Origin: Riptortus pedestris
Lineage: Eukaryota; Arthropoda; Insecta; Hemiptera; Alydidae
Assembly (NCBI GenBank): GCA_019009955.1
Contig: CM032228.1
Coordinates: 75,129,501-75,193,500, forward strand
Length of the DNA stretch: 64,000 nt
Direction of reading: 5' to 3'
Below, one piece after another: positions 33,980-37,870 of this stretch (its first letter is position 1; every line of letters begins with the position of its first letter). The notes below the pieces were generated by a model. It ran no database searches and was not told the origin of the DNA. It saw only the letters and a list, made by a program, of their open reading frames with translations. Made by a program: the position numbers and the translations under genes.

Positions 33980-34436
33980 TGTTTTGAACGGACCTCATTT
34001 TCGTCCTCTCCTGGGTAGGATCGATGGACATTTGAAGAAAAATTTTGAAAATCGCGTCATGAGTACGACCTCAATAGCGGGTTTAAGGGAAATCTGCTAA
34101 AAATATTCTTTCATGTGAACCAGCATCATTCATAATTCATCCCACTTTCACGTTTACTCTGCCTTTTATGAAATTTTGCCGTCTGTTGCAGCATCACCTA
34201 CGCCTTGCTACGCCCGTGACGTAGACCTGAGACTGCAGTACGCCATAGAGGTAGGGAAGCTGCGAGGTATGATCAACGCAGGAGATGCTCTGGTGCTAGT
34301 GAACGGCTGGAGGCAAGGTGCGGGATTCACCAACAACATCAGGATAGTCTATGCTTCATCACTCGACCCCTGGGTCTTGCCCCACTCACCTCAACCACCG
34401 ACTGTACACCACCAGCTCATATTTGATGATGATTGA
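1457..34436 (+). CDS. Pyruvate kinase-like gene (divergent, probable pseudoenzyme), 8 exons, 5' partial
   Basis: Joined CDS: 1457-1673, 5167-5378, 7459-7665, 10929-11110, 13717-13861, 21212-21312, 25395-25617, 34192-34436. All junctions are GT/AG and every phase matches, giving about 510 residues and a TGA stop with AATAAA at 34441. Pyruvate kinases convert phosphoenolpyruvate and ADP to pyruvate and ATP in cytosolic tetramers of about 530-residue chains. Order of recognisable parts: VLEKM..GMRAAR (A domain), DIKG, B-domain core, [61 protein letters not shown]. The active site is changed: Asn of ARxNFSH is Asp, Thr of DTKG is Ile, Arg of PEIR is Phe, and the Mg2+-binding Asp of RGDLG is Lys; the catalytic Lys and Glu of KIEN are kept. 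Catalysis is therefore doubtful. The N-terminal ~50 residues (TKIVCTIGP region) are not in the window. There is a C-terminal tail of about 25 residues beyond the family's usual end. Confidence 0.9.
1725..2665. repeat. 56-bp minisatellite with an inverted arm
   Basis: About 13 copies of a 56-bp unit (GGGTAGTATTCTTTGTGGGA and on to AGGAAGAAGCTAGAT) run head to tail from about 1910 to 2660; most units are nearly identical, a few lack one base. From about 1725 to 1905 degenerate units lie in the opposite orientation (CCAACTTC / CATTCTA / CCTCCTAG), so the array is palindromic about position 1905. It begins about 50 bp downstream of the exon A donor. Confidence 0.85.
2690..3408 (+). pseudogene. 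Gypsy (Ty3) LTR retrotransposon, 3' end of pol, decayed
   Basis: The translation at 2733-2860 ([20 protein letters not shown], then [11 protein letters not shown]) matches the C-terminal integrase region of Gypsy pol, as in LxYRxTPxxxGxSPAELLxGR. A stop follows at once. Downstream, in shifted frames, come [19 protein letters not shown] and [11 protein letters not shown], and the last open stretch (3088-3408) ends [15 protein letters not shown], like the usual pol tail RxxRxxxPPxR. The 5' part is missing and the frame is broken by stops and shifts, so this is a dead 3' fragment. Confidence 0.8.
3436..3535 (+). repeat. Possible short 3' LTR of the Gypsy fragment
   Basis: After the pol end, a purine-rich tract (GAGAAGGGAGGA) precedes TGTGGT; the segment runs to ATTTTACA, contains AATAAA, and abuts CTCCCCCAAAGAATACTACC, an inverted unit of the 56-bp minisatellite. 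TG...CA ends and a preceding polypurine tract suggest an LTR, but 100 bp is short and no partner LTR was found. Confidence 0.4.
3600..4400. other. Intron 1 sequence without recognised features
   Basis: AT-rich sequence with no coding similarity and no repeat structure that I recognise. A 60-codon ORF at 3682-3864 shows nothing family-like. Confidence 0.5.
4403..4530 (+). repeat. tRNA-derived SINE, truncated copy
   Basis: Carries the head shared by at least nine copies here (CATGTGAGTTAAAGC, TAAACCTAGAGTGG, TAGTTCGAATTTG, the last a degenerate pol III B box) and the ATTTATTTA / TTCATTAAATAAA module. The 3' half is missing. Confidence 0.7.
4545..5100 (-). mobile_element. DINE/Helentron-like element (HINE), minus copy
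   Basis: Contains the family core: TTACAAAAAACGATTAAATATCGA, a TA tract at 4873-4931, the ATGTCCATCGACCCTACCTAG block (here partly in inverted order) and the terminal AAAGGGAAATCTCCTAAAAA. It ends just before exon B. Confidence 0.7.
5167..5378 (+). CDS. Pyruvate kinase-like, exon B (B domain)
   Basis: Acceptor TTTTAATAG at 5158-5166. The exon reads [20 protein letters not shown] to IELNVRGT and aligns with the B-domain strand pattern of pyruvate kinase (ELKKGxxIxLTT ... YVDYKNL ... VFxDCGxI). The DDG that usually follows YV is DCG here. It ends in phase 1 at the donor GTATGTCC (5379). GC content is clearly above the flanking intron. Confidence 0.88.
5398..5765 (-). mobile_element. HINE-like element, divergent minus copy
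   Basis: Starts 20 bp after the exon B donor with a degenerate stem-loop end (CAGGGGCTGCAGAAAACTAG, GCAGATTTCCCACG) and continues through the TTTAAAAAGATTG block to AAATGAGGGCCATTCAAAAG. It is a subfamily distinct from the main one. Confidence 0.6.
5863..5902. repeat. Near-perfect 18-bp inverted repeat (hairpin)
   Basis: Arms 5863-5880 (AACCCCCGGTAACTAAGG) and 5885-5902 are reverse complements except for one position, with a TTCT loop. It sits just upstream of a LINE fragment. Confidence 0.85.
5918..6700 (+). pseudogene. LINE fragment: RNase H domain and C-terminal end
   Basis: The translation gives [20 protein letters not shown], the end of a LINE-encoded RNase H, then a TGA at about 6066, then [20 protein letters not shown] and [18 protein letters not shown], the CxxC...H...C tail of I/Jockey-group elements. 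The 3' end has an AAATAAATAAATAATAA tail near 6680. It is 5'-truncated and broken by a stop. Confidence 0.8.
6700..6980 (-). repeat. tRNA-Ser/Leu-like SINE
   Basis: Read on the minus strand it starts GTGGCCGAGCGGGTTAAAGC, an A-box region like Ser/Leu tRNAs, and about 55 bases later has GGTTCGAATCC, a perfect pol III B box. The following sequence has no tRNA acceptor stem, so I call it a SINE head and not a tRNA gene. It is distinct from the other SINE family here. Confidence 0.7.
6985..7352 (+). mobile_element. HINE-like element, plus copy lacking its 5' end
   Basis: Begins in the core (CAAACTTGATATTTAAACG), has the GGGGGGGGGG tract, the TATTTGCATTTG block, and the 3' end AAATCTGCTTAGTTGACGCA followed by the stem-loop GCAGCCCCTGC and TGATGGATTTTT. 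Confidence 0.7.
7459..7665 (+). CDS. Pyruvate kinase-like, exon C (B to A domain)
   Basis: Acceptor CCTATCAG at 7451-7458. With the split codon this reads [20 protein letters not shown], then [20 protein letters not shown], then [21 protein letters not shown]. It matches the pyruvate kinase pattern GGxLxxxKGVNLPG...LPxxxxKDxxDL...VDxxFASFIRxxxD. The NLPG motif becomes NVPF. It ends in phase 1 at donor GTAACG (7666). No long plus-strand ORF marks it; codon choice and homology do. Confidence 0.88.
7670..9020. other. Intron sequence; AT-rich, one degenerate tandem stretch
   Basis: No gene is recognised. At about 8330-8530 a ~50-bp degenerate repeat (CATTCANNAAATTCAT..GGTTATAA) produces a 117-codon, very hydrophobic ORF (8290-8643), which I regard as repeat-driven. 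Confidence 0.5.
9025..10060 (+). pseudogene. LINE reverse transcriptase fragment
   Basis: Plus-strand translation in several frames shows [32 protein letters not shown] text, [14 protein letters not shown] (the FADD catalytic motif), then [10 protein letters not shown] and LGQII, and near the 3' end [18 protein letters not shown]. This is the RT palm through the thumb and tail of an RTE/CR1-type LINE. Frameshifts and stops are frequent, so it is dead. Confidence 0.75.
10085..10285 (-). mobile_element. HINE-like element, minus fragment
   Basis: Runs from TATATTGAGTTTGGTAACGATT through CGCTAGGCGGTAACAGAC, a TA tract at 10153-10184 and GTCATGAGTACGACCTCAAT to the terminal CTTAAGGGAAATTTGCTC. 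Confidence 0.75.
10455..10915 (+). mobile_element. HINE-like element, plus copy lacking its 3' end
   Basis: Starts AGCAGGATTTCCATACGGGA, AATCAGCTATTGAGGTTGTA, then the TAGCGG, TTATATAAAATTAAAAAT and GGGGGGAG blocks. It stops 14 bp before exon D. Confidence 0.7.
10929..11110 (+). CDS. Pyruvate kinase-like, exon D (catalytic core)
   Basis: Acceptor TTATGCAG at 10921-10928. The split codon gives [20 protein letters not shown], then [20 protein letters not shown], then [21 protein letters not shown]. The catalytic Lys and the metal-ligand Glu of KIEN are present. The second metal ligand, the Asp of ARGDLG, is Lys in NRGKLG (codon at about 11040). It ends in phase 0 at donor GTGAGA (11111). Confidence 0.92.
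11150..11628 (-). mobile_element. LTR (solo, truncated), minus orientation
   Basis: Same 500-bp family as 25676-26239 and 62535-63033. The left edge is TGTTACG (reverse complement of the CGTAACA 3' end). It contains repeated GCACTG/TTCACATAA motifs and a TATA-like CTTTATAG near 11605. The U3 portion is missing: a HINE copy starts at 11631. Confidence 0.65.
11631..12478 (-). mobile_element. HINE-like element, near full-length minus copy
   Basis: Starts AAAAAGTCCGTCACGCAGGG with the stem-loop and AAGCAGATTTCCCATGTGAA, carries the longer middle block (GGTTAGTAACGACAGGAAAG, CCACCTGAGCCGAGCGGTTA), a TA tract at 12306-12350, and ends CTCAATAGCTGATTTCCCTT plus AAGGGAAATC. About 850 bp; one of the best copies for defining the family. 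ORFs inside it recur at other copies and reflect the repeat, not a gene. Confidence 0.85.
12480..13700. other. Intron sequence without recognised features
   Basis: Moderately complex sequence, including open stretches at 12586-12795 and 13307-13582, but no motif that I can assign. The 13250-13460 part is less AT-rich than its surroundings and might be an unrecognised transposon fragment. Confidence 0.45.
13717..13861 (+). CDS. Pyruvate kinase-like, exon E
   Basis: Acceptor TTGTTATAG ending at 13716. Reads [48 protein letters not shown]. It matches AGKPVICATQMLESMxxxxxPTRAExxDVANAVLDGxDxxMLSGETAKG. The Thr of ATQMLE is kept; the Arg of PTRAE is Ile and the Gly of SGET is Asp. It ends in phase 1 at donor GTAAAT (13862). 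Confidence 0.92.
13900..14575. other. Intron sequence without recognised features
   Basis: AT-rich, with ORFs of 69-70 codons that lack family features. Confidence 0.5.
14575..14635. repeat. CA/TA compound microsatellite
   Basis: ACACACACACACA passing directly into about 23 TA units. Confidence 0.95.
14745..14910 (-). repeat. tRNA-derived SINE, minus copy
   Basis: Shows TGGGGCGAGTTGTCTACAGG, TTACCACCCTTTTCTAGTCA, ACTAAATAAAGTCC and GCCCAGGCAGAAATCGACCT in the order expected for the reversed family. Confidence 0.75.
14915..15680. other. Intron sequence without recognised features
   Basis: No coding similarity. From 15360 to 15450 short GGATA/AGTATAA motifs recur without a fixed period. Confidence 0.5.
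15681..16078 (-). mobile_element. HINE-like element, minus copy, 5' part lost
   Basis: Starts AAAAAGTCCGCCACGCAGGG, includes AAGCAGGTTTCCCACGTGAA and the CTCGGTTAATATTCAAGATA block, and stops at GAGTTTGGTAACTATA without reaching a TA core. Confidence 0.8.
16763..17254 (-). mobile_element. HINE-like element, minus copy (subfamily 2)
   Basis: Starts TAAAAAGTCCGTTACGCAAG, then AACAGATTTCTCAGGTGCTC, and ends AACCTCAATAGCTCATTCCC CTTAAAGGAACTCTCC. The middle differs from the main subfamily. Confidence 0.75.
17400..18042 (+). mobile_element. Non-autonomous Helitron
   Basis: Starts TCTATATATATAATTCTACT followed by TTTATGTCACTGAACCCCTC and CGCCCTGGATGGTTTAGACT, the 5' end typical of widespread insect Helitrons. 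It ends GGACAACGTCTGTCGGGTCC then ACTAGT: a hairpin-forming end and the CTRRT terminus, followed by T. The interior carries two reversed copies of the 290-bp unit (GTAAGGGAGGCCT) found in the composite elements elsewhere. No Rep/helicase coding sequence. The 643-bp size fits a non-autonomous copy. Confidence 0.8.
18060..18745 (-). mobile_element. HINE-like element, divergent minus copy
   Basis: Begins CATAAACTAAGCATATTTC, passes GGTTAATATTCAAATAAAGG and AGTTTTGAAAGGATCTCATA, and ends ACAAACTCAATAGCAAATTC CCCTTAAG. Confidence 0.65.
18826..19370 (+). mobile_element. HINE-like element, plus copy
   Basis: Starts inside the 5' block (GAGGCCGTACTCATGACGTG), contains CCATCGATCCTACCTAGTAC, TACCCCTCTAGCGGTCGCAA, and the GCATTTGTTAGTTTTCAGCC block. 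Confidence 0.7.
19380..21085 (+). mobile_element. HINE-like element split by a hAT insertion
   Basis: HINE core from about 19400 (CATATTCGATATTTAACAG) to 19593, interrupted by the hAT element 19594-20669, then HINE-like 3' sequences to the terminal CACGTGGGAAATCTGCTTAG and CAGCCCCTGC at 21085. It may include parts of two copies (a second 3'-like end, GTTTACGCAACCCTTGCGTG, is at 20857). Confidence 0.6.
19594..20669. mobile_element. hAT-type DNA transposon, non-autonomous
   Basis: Both ends carry the inverted CAGAGTTGGGCA, and the 8-bp flanks are ACTATTGG (19586-19593) and ACAATTGG (20670-20677), a 7/8 target-site duplication as expected for hAT. About 370 bp on the left and 270 bp on the right are dense in ACTAC/GTAGTT subterminal motifs in both orientations, like transposase binding arrays. 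The interior 19960-20420 is GC-richer and gives overlapping minus-strand ORFs of 68-81 codons, possibly a remnant of transposase sequence, but no intact gene. Confidence 0.85.
21212..21312 (+). CDS. Pyruvate kinase-like, exon F
   Basis: Acceptor TTGTTGTAG (ends 21211), phase 1. Joined to exon E it reads [38 protein letters not shown]. This matches ETAKGDYPxxxVxxMxxIxxEAExxxxxxxxF of pyruvate kinase. The small size and the absence of an ATG make it easy to miss; the frame upstream of the acceptor is closed by TGA. Donor GTAAGA at 21313, phase 0. Confidence 0.9.
21420..21990 (-). mobile_element. HINE-like fragments, minus
   Basis: Shows GTTTAACAAGATTGGTTACA, CCCCCCTCCATTACTCGTCC and a second block, ATATCTCGGTTAATTGTCAA, with no termini. 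Probably two degenerate pieces. Confidence 0.5.
22020..22350 (+). pseudogene. LINE fragment, RT thumb/C-terminal region
   Basis: Frames read LDTRYK, then a stretch like [31 protein letters not shown], and [20 protein letters not shown]. These resemble the tail of RTE/CR1-type LINEs (rRI..i.W.d...NeVL..v... GH..R ... i..Gk..GrR). Broken by several stops. Confidence 0.5.
22505..22715 (+). repeat. tRNA-derived SINE, full-length copy
   Basis: CCATGTGAGTTAATGCTTTG, AAACCTAGAGTGGCGTG, GTCCGATTCTCGCC (B-box position, mutated), ATTCATTAAATAAAATCC, then GTGGTAACCTGTAGACAACC. Confidence 0.8.
22766..23472 (-). mobile_element. HINE-like element, full-length minus copy
   Basis: Starts AAAAAAGTCCGTCACGCAGG and ends CTTAAGGGAAATCTGCTAA. 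Intact stem-loop (ACGCAGGGGCTGCGT), both subterminal AGCAGATTTCCC motifs, and a 110-bp TA/GATA core. Flanked by A/T runs as expected for insertion between T residues. Confidence 0.88.
23233..23345. repeat. TA/GATA microsatellite in HINE core
   Basis: TATATATCTATCTCTATATA and then mostly TA repeats interrupted by GATATA, longer and more complex than the cores of other copies. Confidence 0.9.
23866..23990 (+). mobile_element. HINE-like 5' end fragment
   Basis: TAGCCTTATGGGAAATCAGC, TATCGAGGTTGGACTCATGG, then TTTTTCAAATGTCCACCGAT. Confidence 0.65.
24430..25332 (-). mobile_element. HINE-like element, long minus copy
   Basis: Starts AAAAATCAGTCACGCGAGGG, includes AGCAGATTTCCCTCGTTTAG, CCACTTAATATTCACGGAGG (reversed), GTTAATATTCAAGATACAG and a TA core at 25171-25215, and ends TTAAGGGAATTCTGCTAA at 25332, 60 bp before exon G. 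Confidence 0.8.
25395..25617 (+). CDS. Pyruvate kinase-like, exon G (C domain)
   Basis: Acceptor GTTCACAG (ends 25394), phase 0. Reads [74 protein letters not shown]. Matches the pyruvate kinase C domain; TTSGRSA is the phosphate-binding loop that holds fructose-1,6-bisphosphate in regulated isoforms and is conserved. It ends in phase 1 at donor GTAACT (25618). Confidence 0.95.
25676..26239 (+). mobile_element. Solo LTR, intact, with ATAT target duplication
   Basis: Ends are TGTTGCG...CGTAACA, an imperfect 7-bp inverted repeat of the TG..CA kind. ATAT flanks both sides (25672-25675, 26240-26243), a 4-bp duplication of the type known for some Gypsy-group elements. Inside are a GC-rich U3, a TATA box at 25861, a CAGT initiator-like site at 25886, GTGAA/CAGTGC-rich leader sequence and AATAAA near 26139. 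No internal coding part, so it is a solo LTR. Three relatives are at 11150, 49385 and 62535. Confidence 0.82.
25834..25890 (+). promoter_or_regulatory. LTR core promoter with heat-shock-like element
   Basis: GGAACGTTCTGGAC at 25834-25847 has the alternating GAA/TTC arrangement of a heat-shock element. TATAAAAA follows at 25861 and ACAGTTAG, an initiator-like sequence, at 25885, 24 bp after the TATA start. The other LTR copies keep the TATA box but only part of the GAA/TTC motif. Confidence 0.5.
26265..26752 (-). mobile_element. HINE-like element, minus copy (subfamily 2)
   Basis: Starts GAGGTCCGATACCCAGCGGC with AACAGTTTTCCCACGCGC, and ends ATTTCCCTTTATGTAACCTG CTAA. It lacks a TA tract (only ACATATAG remains). 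Confidence 0.7.
26760..27520. other. Intron sequence; possible unassigned transposon fragment
   Basis: 26860-27130 is GC-richer and complex, without an ORF; it could be the 3' UTR of a LINE, but nothing decisive is visible. Confidence 0.4.
27528..28470 (-). pseudogene. Tc1/mariner transposase, decayed
   Basis: Left end: CAGTTGGTAAAAAAAAGTAC TGACAAC, preceded by TA, like a Tc1 terminal repeat. On the minus strand, shifted frames give [18 protein letters not shown], an [17 protein letters not shown] stretch and [18 protein letters not shown], equivalent to the NVFIWSDES.., VMVWGCMS.. and QQDNDPKHTA.. blocks of Tc1 transposases. The catalytic Asp of the QDNDPKHT motif is replaced. The right terminal repeat was not found. 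Confidence 0.75.
28480..28885. other. Intron sequence without recognised features
   Basis: AT-rich, no coding potential seen. 28720-28830 resembles 16140-16240 (TTTTATTTTGA.GGGAACTAG), an unnamed dispersed repeat. Confidence 0.5.
28890..29065 (-). repeat. tRNA-derived SINE, minus copy
   Basis: GGGTCGGGTTATCTACAGGT, CTCCTATTGCCCAGGGCGGG and AATCGAACTCACCACTCTAG (reversed B box). Confidence 0.8.
29880..30078 (-). repeat. tRNA-derived SINE, best-preserved copy
   Basis: On the minus strand: GTCTTAGTCTCGCGTGGTAA, CCTAGAGTGGCGGGTTCGAT TCC (perfect B box), AGTTTATTTAGTGACGGACT, AGGGTGGTAACCTGTAGATA and a GTAAATAATAATAAAC tail. Best template for the family. Confidence 0.88.
30140..30720 (+). mobile_element. 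HINE-like element whose core is a GT microsatellite
   Basis: 5' block (CAGATTTGCTAGTATGTACT, AAAATGTCCATCGATCCTAC), then a 210-bp GT-rich core in place of TA, then ACGCTCTAGTGGTCACAATT and the downstream block. The 3' terminus is missing. Confidence 0.8.
30249..30458. repeat. GT/GTGC microsatellite
   Basis: GT repeats change to GTGTGC, then GTGCGC-rich units, then back to GTGTGC and GT. Alternating purine-pyrimidine throughout. ORFs that read it as Cys-Val or His-Thr runs are artefacts. Confidence 0.95.
30720..31630. other. Intron sequence without recognised genes
   Basis: AT-rich; 31190-31340 is more complex (GAATCAGATGAGCCACCGAC) and may be a fragment of an old transposon. Nothing coding is recognised. 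Confidence 0.45.
31632..32292 (+). mobile_element. HINE-like element, plus copy without 5' head
   Basis: TA tract 31632-31658, CGCTCTAGCGGTCGCAATTT, GGGGGGGGTTAGAGGGGG, the long middle block and the 3' end ACGCAGCCCCTGCGTGACGG ACTTTTTT. Confidence 0.85.
32298..32835 (+). mobile_element. HINE-like fragments, plus
   Basis: A 3' fragment to 32480 (TTTATGCAGCCCCTAAGTGA CGG) follows the previous copy directly; then 32578-32835 is a 5' piece with the TA core (32640-32680) that ends at GGATTTTCGAAGCTTC. Confidence 0.7.
32840..33365. repeat. 24-bp tandem repeat with a duplicated 210-bp block
   Basis: Unit of 24 bp (TATGCACCTATTGCTAAGAT plus CTTA). A longer block (AGCAACTTTAGCCAAGAT, GAGTACATACAGCTATTGCC, TTTATTGATTTGCC) occurs at about 32860 and again at about 33070, so part of the array was duplicated. 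Because 24 is divisible by 3, it reads as an 8-residue peptide repeat (33134-33319); I see no sign of a real gene. Confidence 0.85.
33465..34098 (-). mobile_element. HINE-like element, full-length minus copy
   Basis: Starts AAAAGGCCGTCACGAAGGTG, includes AAGCAGATTTCCCAGTTGCG, a TA core 33947-33978, and ends AGGGAAATCTGCTAAAAA about 94 bp before exon H. Confidence 0.8.
34192..34436 (+). CDS. Pyruvate kinase-like, terminal exon H
   Basis: Acceptor CTGTTGCAG (ends 34191), phase 1. Reads [60 protein letters not shown], then a tail to FDDD and [13 protein letters not shown] corresponds to the effector loop GWRPGSGFTN. The tail after RIVY (about 25 residues, rich in Pro and His, ending in acidic residues) is longer than in ordinary pyruvate kinases. 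Confidence 0.95.
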
Positions 34437-34440
34437 GAAC

Positions 34441-34446
34441 AATAAA
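34441..34446 (+). terminator. Polyadenylation signal of the pyruvate kinase-like gene
   Basis: AATAAA five bases after the TGA stop (AACAATAAAATAAATG). Confidence 0.6.
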
Positions 34447-34604
34447 ATAAATGTTTCTGTTCACTTTTTAACTCTCAAACTCCTCCATCGAGATTCTTGT
34501 TCGTTTCTCACCAAACCATCAATCAAGTTGAAACAGAAATATCTCACTTGGTAATCCTGGAGTCGTTTATCCCGTCGACCAAGCCGTAAGGTGCAGTCGT
34601 GTCT

Positions 34605-34750
34605 CTCCTGAGCAATAGGAATTTATTCAGTGGCGAACTAATTAAATACAATTTTTAGCCCCACCATGCTAGAAATGGGTGGTAACCTTAAGATAACCCA
34701 TCCAAATTAGCTTTAATCGCACAAAGTGGACGCTAATATATAACAAATAA
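34605..34750 (+). repeat. tRNA-derived SINE, headless copy
   Basis: ATAGGAATTTATTCAGTGGC, AATGGGTGGTAACCTTAAG and ATAACCCATCC, AAGTGGACGCTAATA; the tRNA-like head is absent. Confidence 0.7.
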
Positions 34751-34859
34751 GAAAACAAAAGTACTTTGAATTGAGATGGTCAGTGAAATAAATAATTTGC
34801 ACACAAATGGGTAAATCCAGGCACTAAAGTATGTAAATTAAATGGACTTGCATTCAAAC

Positions 34860-35482
34860 ACTTACATTCTTCTACACACAGACAGTCAAATGCTTTTACA
34901 CAAATTAGAAAACATGAAAAACCACGACGAACATATAGAACAAATACGCCATAGTATGACACAATTAAAAAACAGACTGACTTTCATTCACTTCAAATAG
35001 GTCAAGGCACAAGCAGGAATTATGGGCAATGAAATAGTCGATACCACGTCAAAGGTGTCTCTAATAGTAGCGAGGAGGTAATTTACAATAAATTTACTCC
35101 AACTATGTTAAAGTCTTTACTGAGGGAAAAAAGTATTAATTTGTGGCAACAGAGATGGAATCAAACAGATAAAGGATTACATCTAAAATTATATATCCCT
35201 GTTTTAAAAACCAATATCTCACTATCCCAACATACATTTTATCTCACACAAATACCAACTGGACACGGAAATGCAATCACTTATTTATACAGATTCAATC
35301 TTACTGACTCAAATACTTGTAAATGCGACACAAGTTACACTGAACAGACATTCACCCACCTGATTTATGAATGTAGACTGACTGAAGACATACAAAGACA
35401 GGTCTCATATTCCCTCATGGCCTATCAGTTCCAATATTTTATTTTCAAAACACTTAAATCTACTAAAAGCAATAGCCTATGA
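34860..35482 (+). pseudogene. LINE fragment: RNase H and C-terminal region
   Basis: 34960-35070 reads LTFIHFK (stop) VKAQAGIMGNEIVD, an RNase H end like ITFSWVKAHxGIxGNExAD. The open frame 35105-35482 continues with INLWQQRWNQTDKG, IPTGHGNAITYLYRFNL, CKCDTSYTEQTFTHLIYEC, the usual post-RNase H tail with CxC...H...C. 5'-truncated with one visible stop. Confidence 0.75.
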
Positions 35483-35851
35483 TATTCTTAAGCTGAGAGA
35501 GGAAAAGATAATATAATATTAAGTAATTTTTATTTGTTATCTAATTGTATTCCTGAATTGTTCTATTTAATGTTTTTTTTGTTTTATTTAGTCAAGTTTA
35601 ATTTTCATAATCCTATTTCCACTTTTTAATATGTATACAAATTATTACATGAAAAGTTGTTAAAACTTTTGTCAAAATGCACATATTATGCAAATATGCA
35701 TGGGATATGCAGAAAAATAAAATCCTTCCACATAGGGTTACTATGTAGAGGAAATACGTAAATGGGTACTTCCAAATAACGTATGAATTTGCTAAGATGC
35801 ATGAATAGATTTAAAGTTCAAATTTCTCTGGTGATACCAACAACAACGAAA

Positions 35852-35910
35852 GAAAGTCCGTCAAGCAGGGGCTGAGCAAACTCAACAGATTTCCCACGTG
35901 CTGGTAAAAC
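35852..35910 (-). mobile_element. HINE-like terminal fragment
   Basis: AAAGTCCGTCAAGCAGGGGC TGAGC, then CAACAGATTTCCCACGTGC. Confidence 0.7.
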
Positions 35911-35952
35911 AAGTTTCTGAGGTCCTCAAGGCTGAAAACAAATATGTAAGAA

Positions 35953-37060
35953 TAGCTCAGATACCCGGCTTCGCCCGGGAATTCATTTGAGGCTGAATGG
36001 TGATGGTATTTTTTAGCAGGCTATACATTGCACAATATTTTGACATTTACCCGTCCCAGTGTTTAGGATTGATACCCGTCGTTGCCGTGGATTTGCTAAT
36101 AATAGAATATTTGTTCGATAAGGCTTCACTGTGTTCGATATTTTTATATTTCCCGTCTCTTATACATATAAATATGGTGAATTTTTATTTCAGGCCTCCC
36201 TTATAACCCCTCTCCCGTTCGAACCTAAAAATTTTAATATAACTTATAATCATGGAAGAATTAATGCTAATTGACATATCGAGCTTTGTTAAGTTCGGTT
36301 CAGCCGTTAGTGCCCAATAAAATTGTTGGCTCCCGCTACAGTTTTAACGTATAACTCATTTATACTTAGGTATACGACAAAAGTGTATATGACAAAAGTT
36401 ACTCCAAATAACAAAATAAACAACTTTTGTAATGTTTATATTTGCGGAAAACTAAATAGGAAACGAAATATCGCTATTTTTAATTTCTGGCTTCCCTTAC
36501 AACCCCCACTCCTGCCCGTCCCTAGAAATGTTGGTATGGTTTGTTATAATGATAGCGTAAGTGCTAATACATATACCCAGTTTTATTTATATCCGTTGGG
36601 TCTTTTGTCCCAAATAAAGTTGTTCACTTCCGCTATAGGTTTTAGCGTATATCTCGTTTATAATTCGGTATACGAAAAACGTGTATATAACAAAAGTTAC
36701 TCTAAATAACAAAATAAACAACTTTTGTTATGTTCATATATGCCGAAAAACCAATAGAAAACGAAATATCGCTATTTTTAATTTCAGGCTTCCCTTATAA
36801 CCCCCACTCCTATTCGTCTCAGAGGATATTAATATAGCCTAAAGTCTAAGTTGGGTTAGTAGTAATATACATACCAAGTTTCATAAAATTCGGTTCAGCC
36901 GTTTATGCGTGAAAAGGTAACAAACAAACAAATAAACAAACAAACAGACACCAAAGAAACAAAATGCAGTTATGGTGTCTATGACATGTGAAACGAAAAG
37001 TTATCGTGAAATTTCGCGAAAAAAATCAATGTACAGACAGAGGTTACAATTTTATATACA
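35953..37060 (+). mobile_element. Composite element with 290-bp units (family C), copy 1
   Basis: Starts TAGCTCAGATACCCGGCTTC GCCCGGGAATTC, a short hairpin-forming head. Two and a half diverged ~290-bp units follow, each with GGCTTCCCTTATAACCCC, a GTTAAGTTCGGTTCAGCCGT-like segment and GAAACGAAATATCGCTATTT. The end is TTCGGTTCAGCCGTTTATGC, GTGAAAAGGTAACAAACAAA and an AAAC/AAAT-rich stretch. No protein is encoded. The 3' module resembles ends seen on non-autonomous retroelements of arthropods; I leave the class open. Confidence 0.7.
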
Positions 37061-37469
37061 TATAAATAACTCATTTCATACTTGAATTTAGAAAAACTGC
37101 ATACAAAAATTGAGGAGGTCTACGTAAAAGGGGCATATGGCGGTATAAGCCCTTTTTGCGGAGATGACATTTTTAGATTCCGTCTGGTCTCTTTTATATC
37201 TGTACGAAATTTCGTGTTTATATCTCTTTAATTCACCTTTTACCGCCTGTTTGAATGAGCTGGTGTTTAGCCTGTTTTCTGCTATTGTGATTCGTAAACA
37301 TTCTATATTGAGTGCAGTGTAAATTATGAGGTTGTTTCGTTTGTTGCTGTGGTTTTTAAAAAGGTGCAATTTGGAGGAAGTTATTAGTGATGAACGTATT
37401 TTCAAAACTTTGAAGAGAAAAAGGGAAAAATAAATCTTCTAAAGATCGCATAAACAATAAGAATAAACG

Positions 37470-37870
37470 ATATTCGGATGAATCGTATACTTCAACAGAA
37501 GGTAGGATGGATACTATGGACTTTACCTCGATATTGAACTGTTGTAAGCAAACCTGTGGAATTAAAGTTACTGCAAATGAGCACGAGAAATTGTTTGATC
37601 ATTTTTATGGTTGTGATAAAGTACAACATGACTCTATTGTTGCAGGATACCTTATAGTGCTTCCACTCACTGTGTACCAGCACAAAAACACAGAGACATA
37701 CTATGCAACTATTCAATAAAATATAGCGGAACTCCTATTAATGTTTGTCTCAAAATTTACTCAGCCTTTACCAAATTTCTGAAAAACGCCTTCGTGTCAT
37801 TCAGGGAAAAGTACTTTCTGGTAGTAATTTAACTGAGAAAAGAGGATCCTATACTGTAACGTTTCTTATA
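37470..37870 (+). pseudogene. Transposase-like gene remnant (CC..C zinc-binding type)
   Basis: The ORF 37507-37719 reads ILNCCKQTCGIKVTANEHEK, LFDHFYGCDKVQHDSIVAGY. After shifts come YSIKYSGTPINVCLKIYSAF and QISEKRLRVIQGKVLSGSNL TEKRG. The order (CxxxC..KFxxxE....F..FY.LG, then KY......V C..FL....IS..R.R.....G......RG) matches a family of transposase-like proteins common in insect genomes, which I cannot name with certainty. At least two frameshifts, so it is not functional. Confidence 0.5.
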
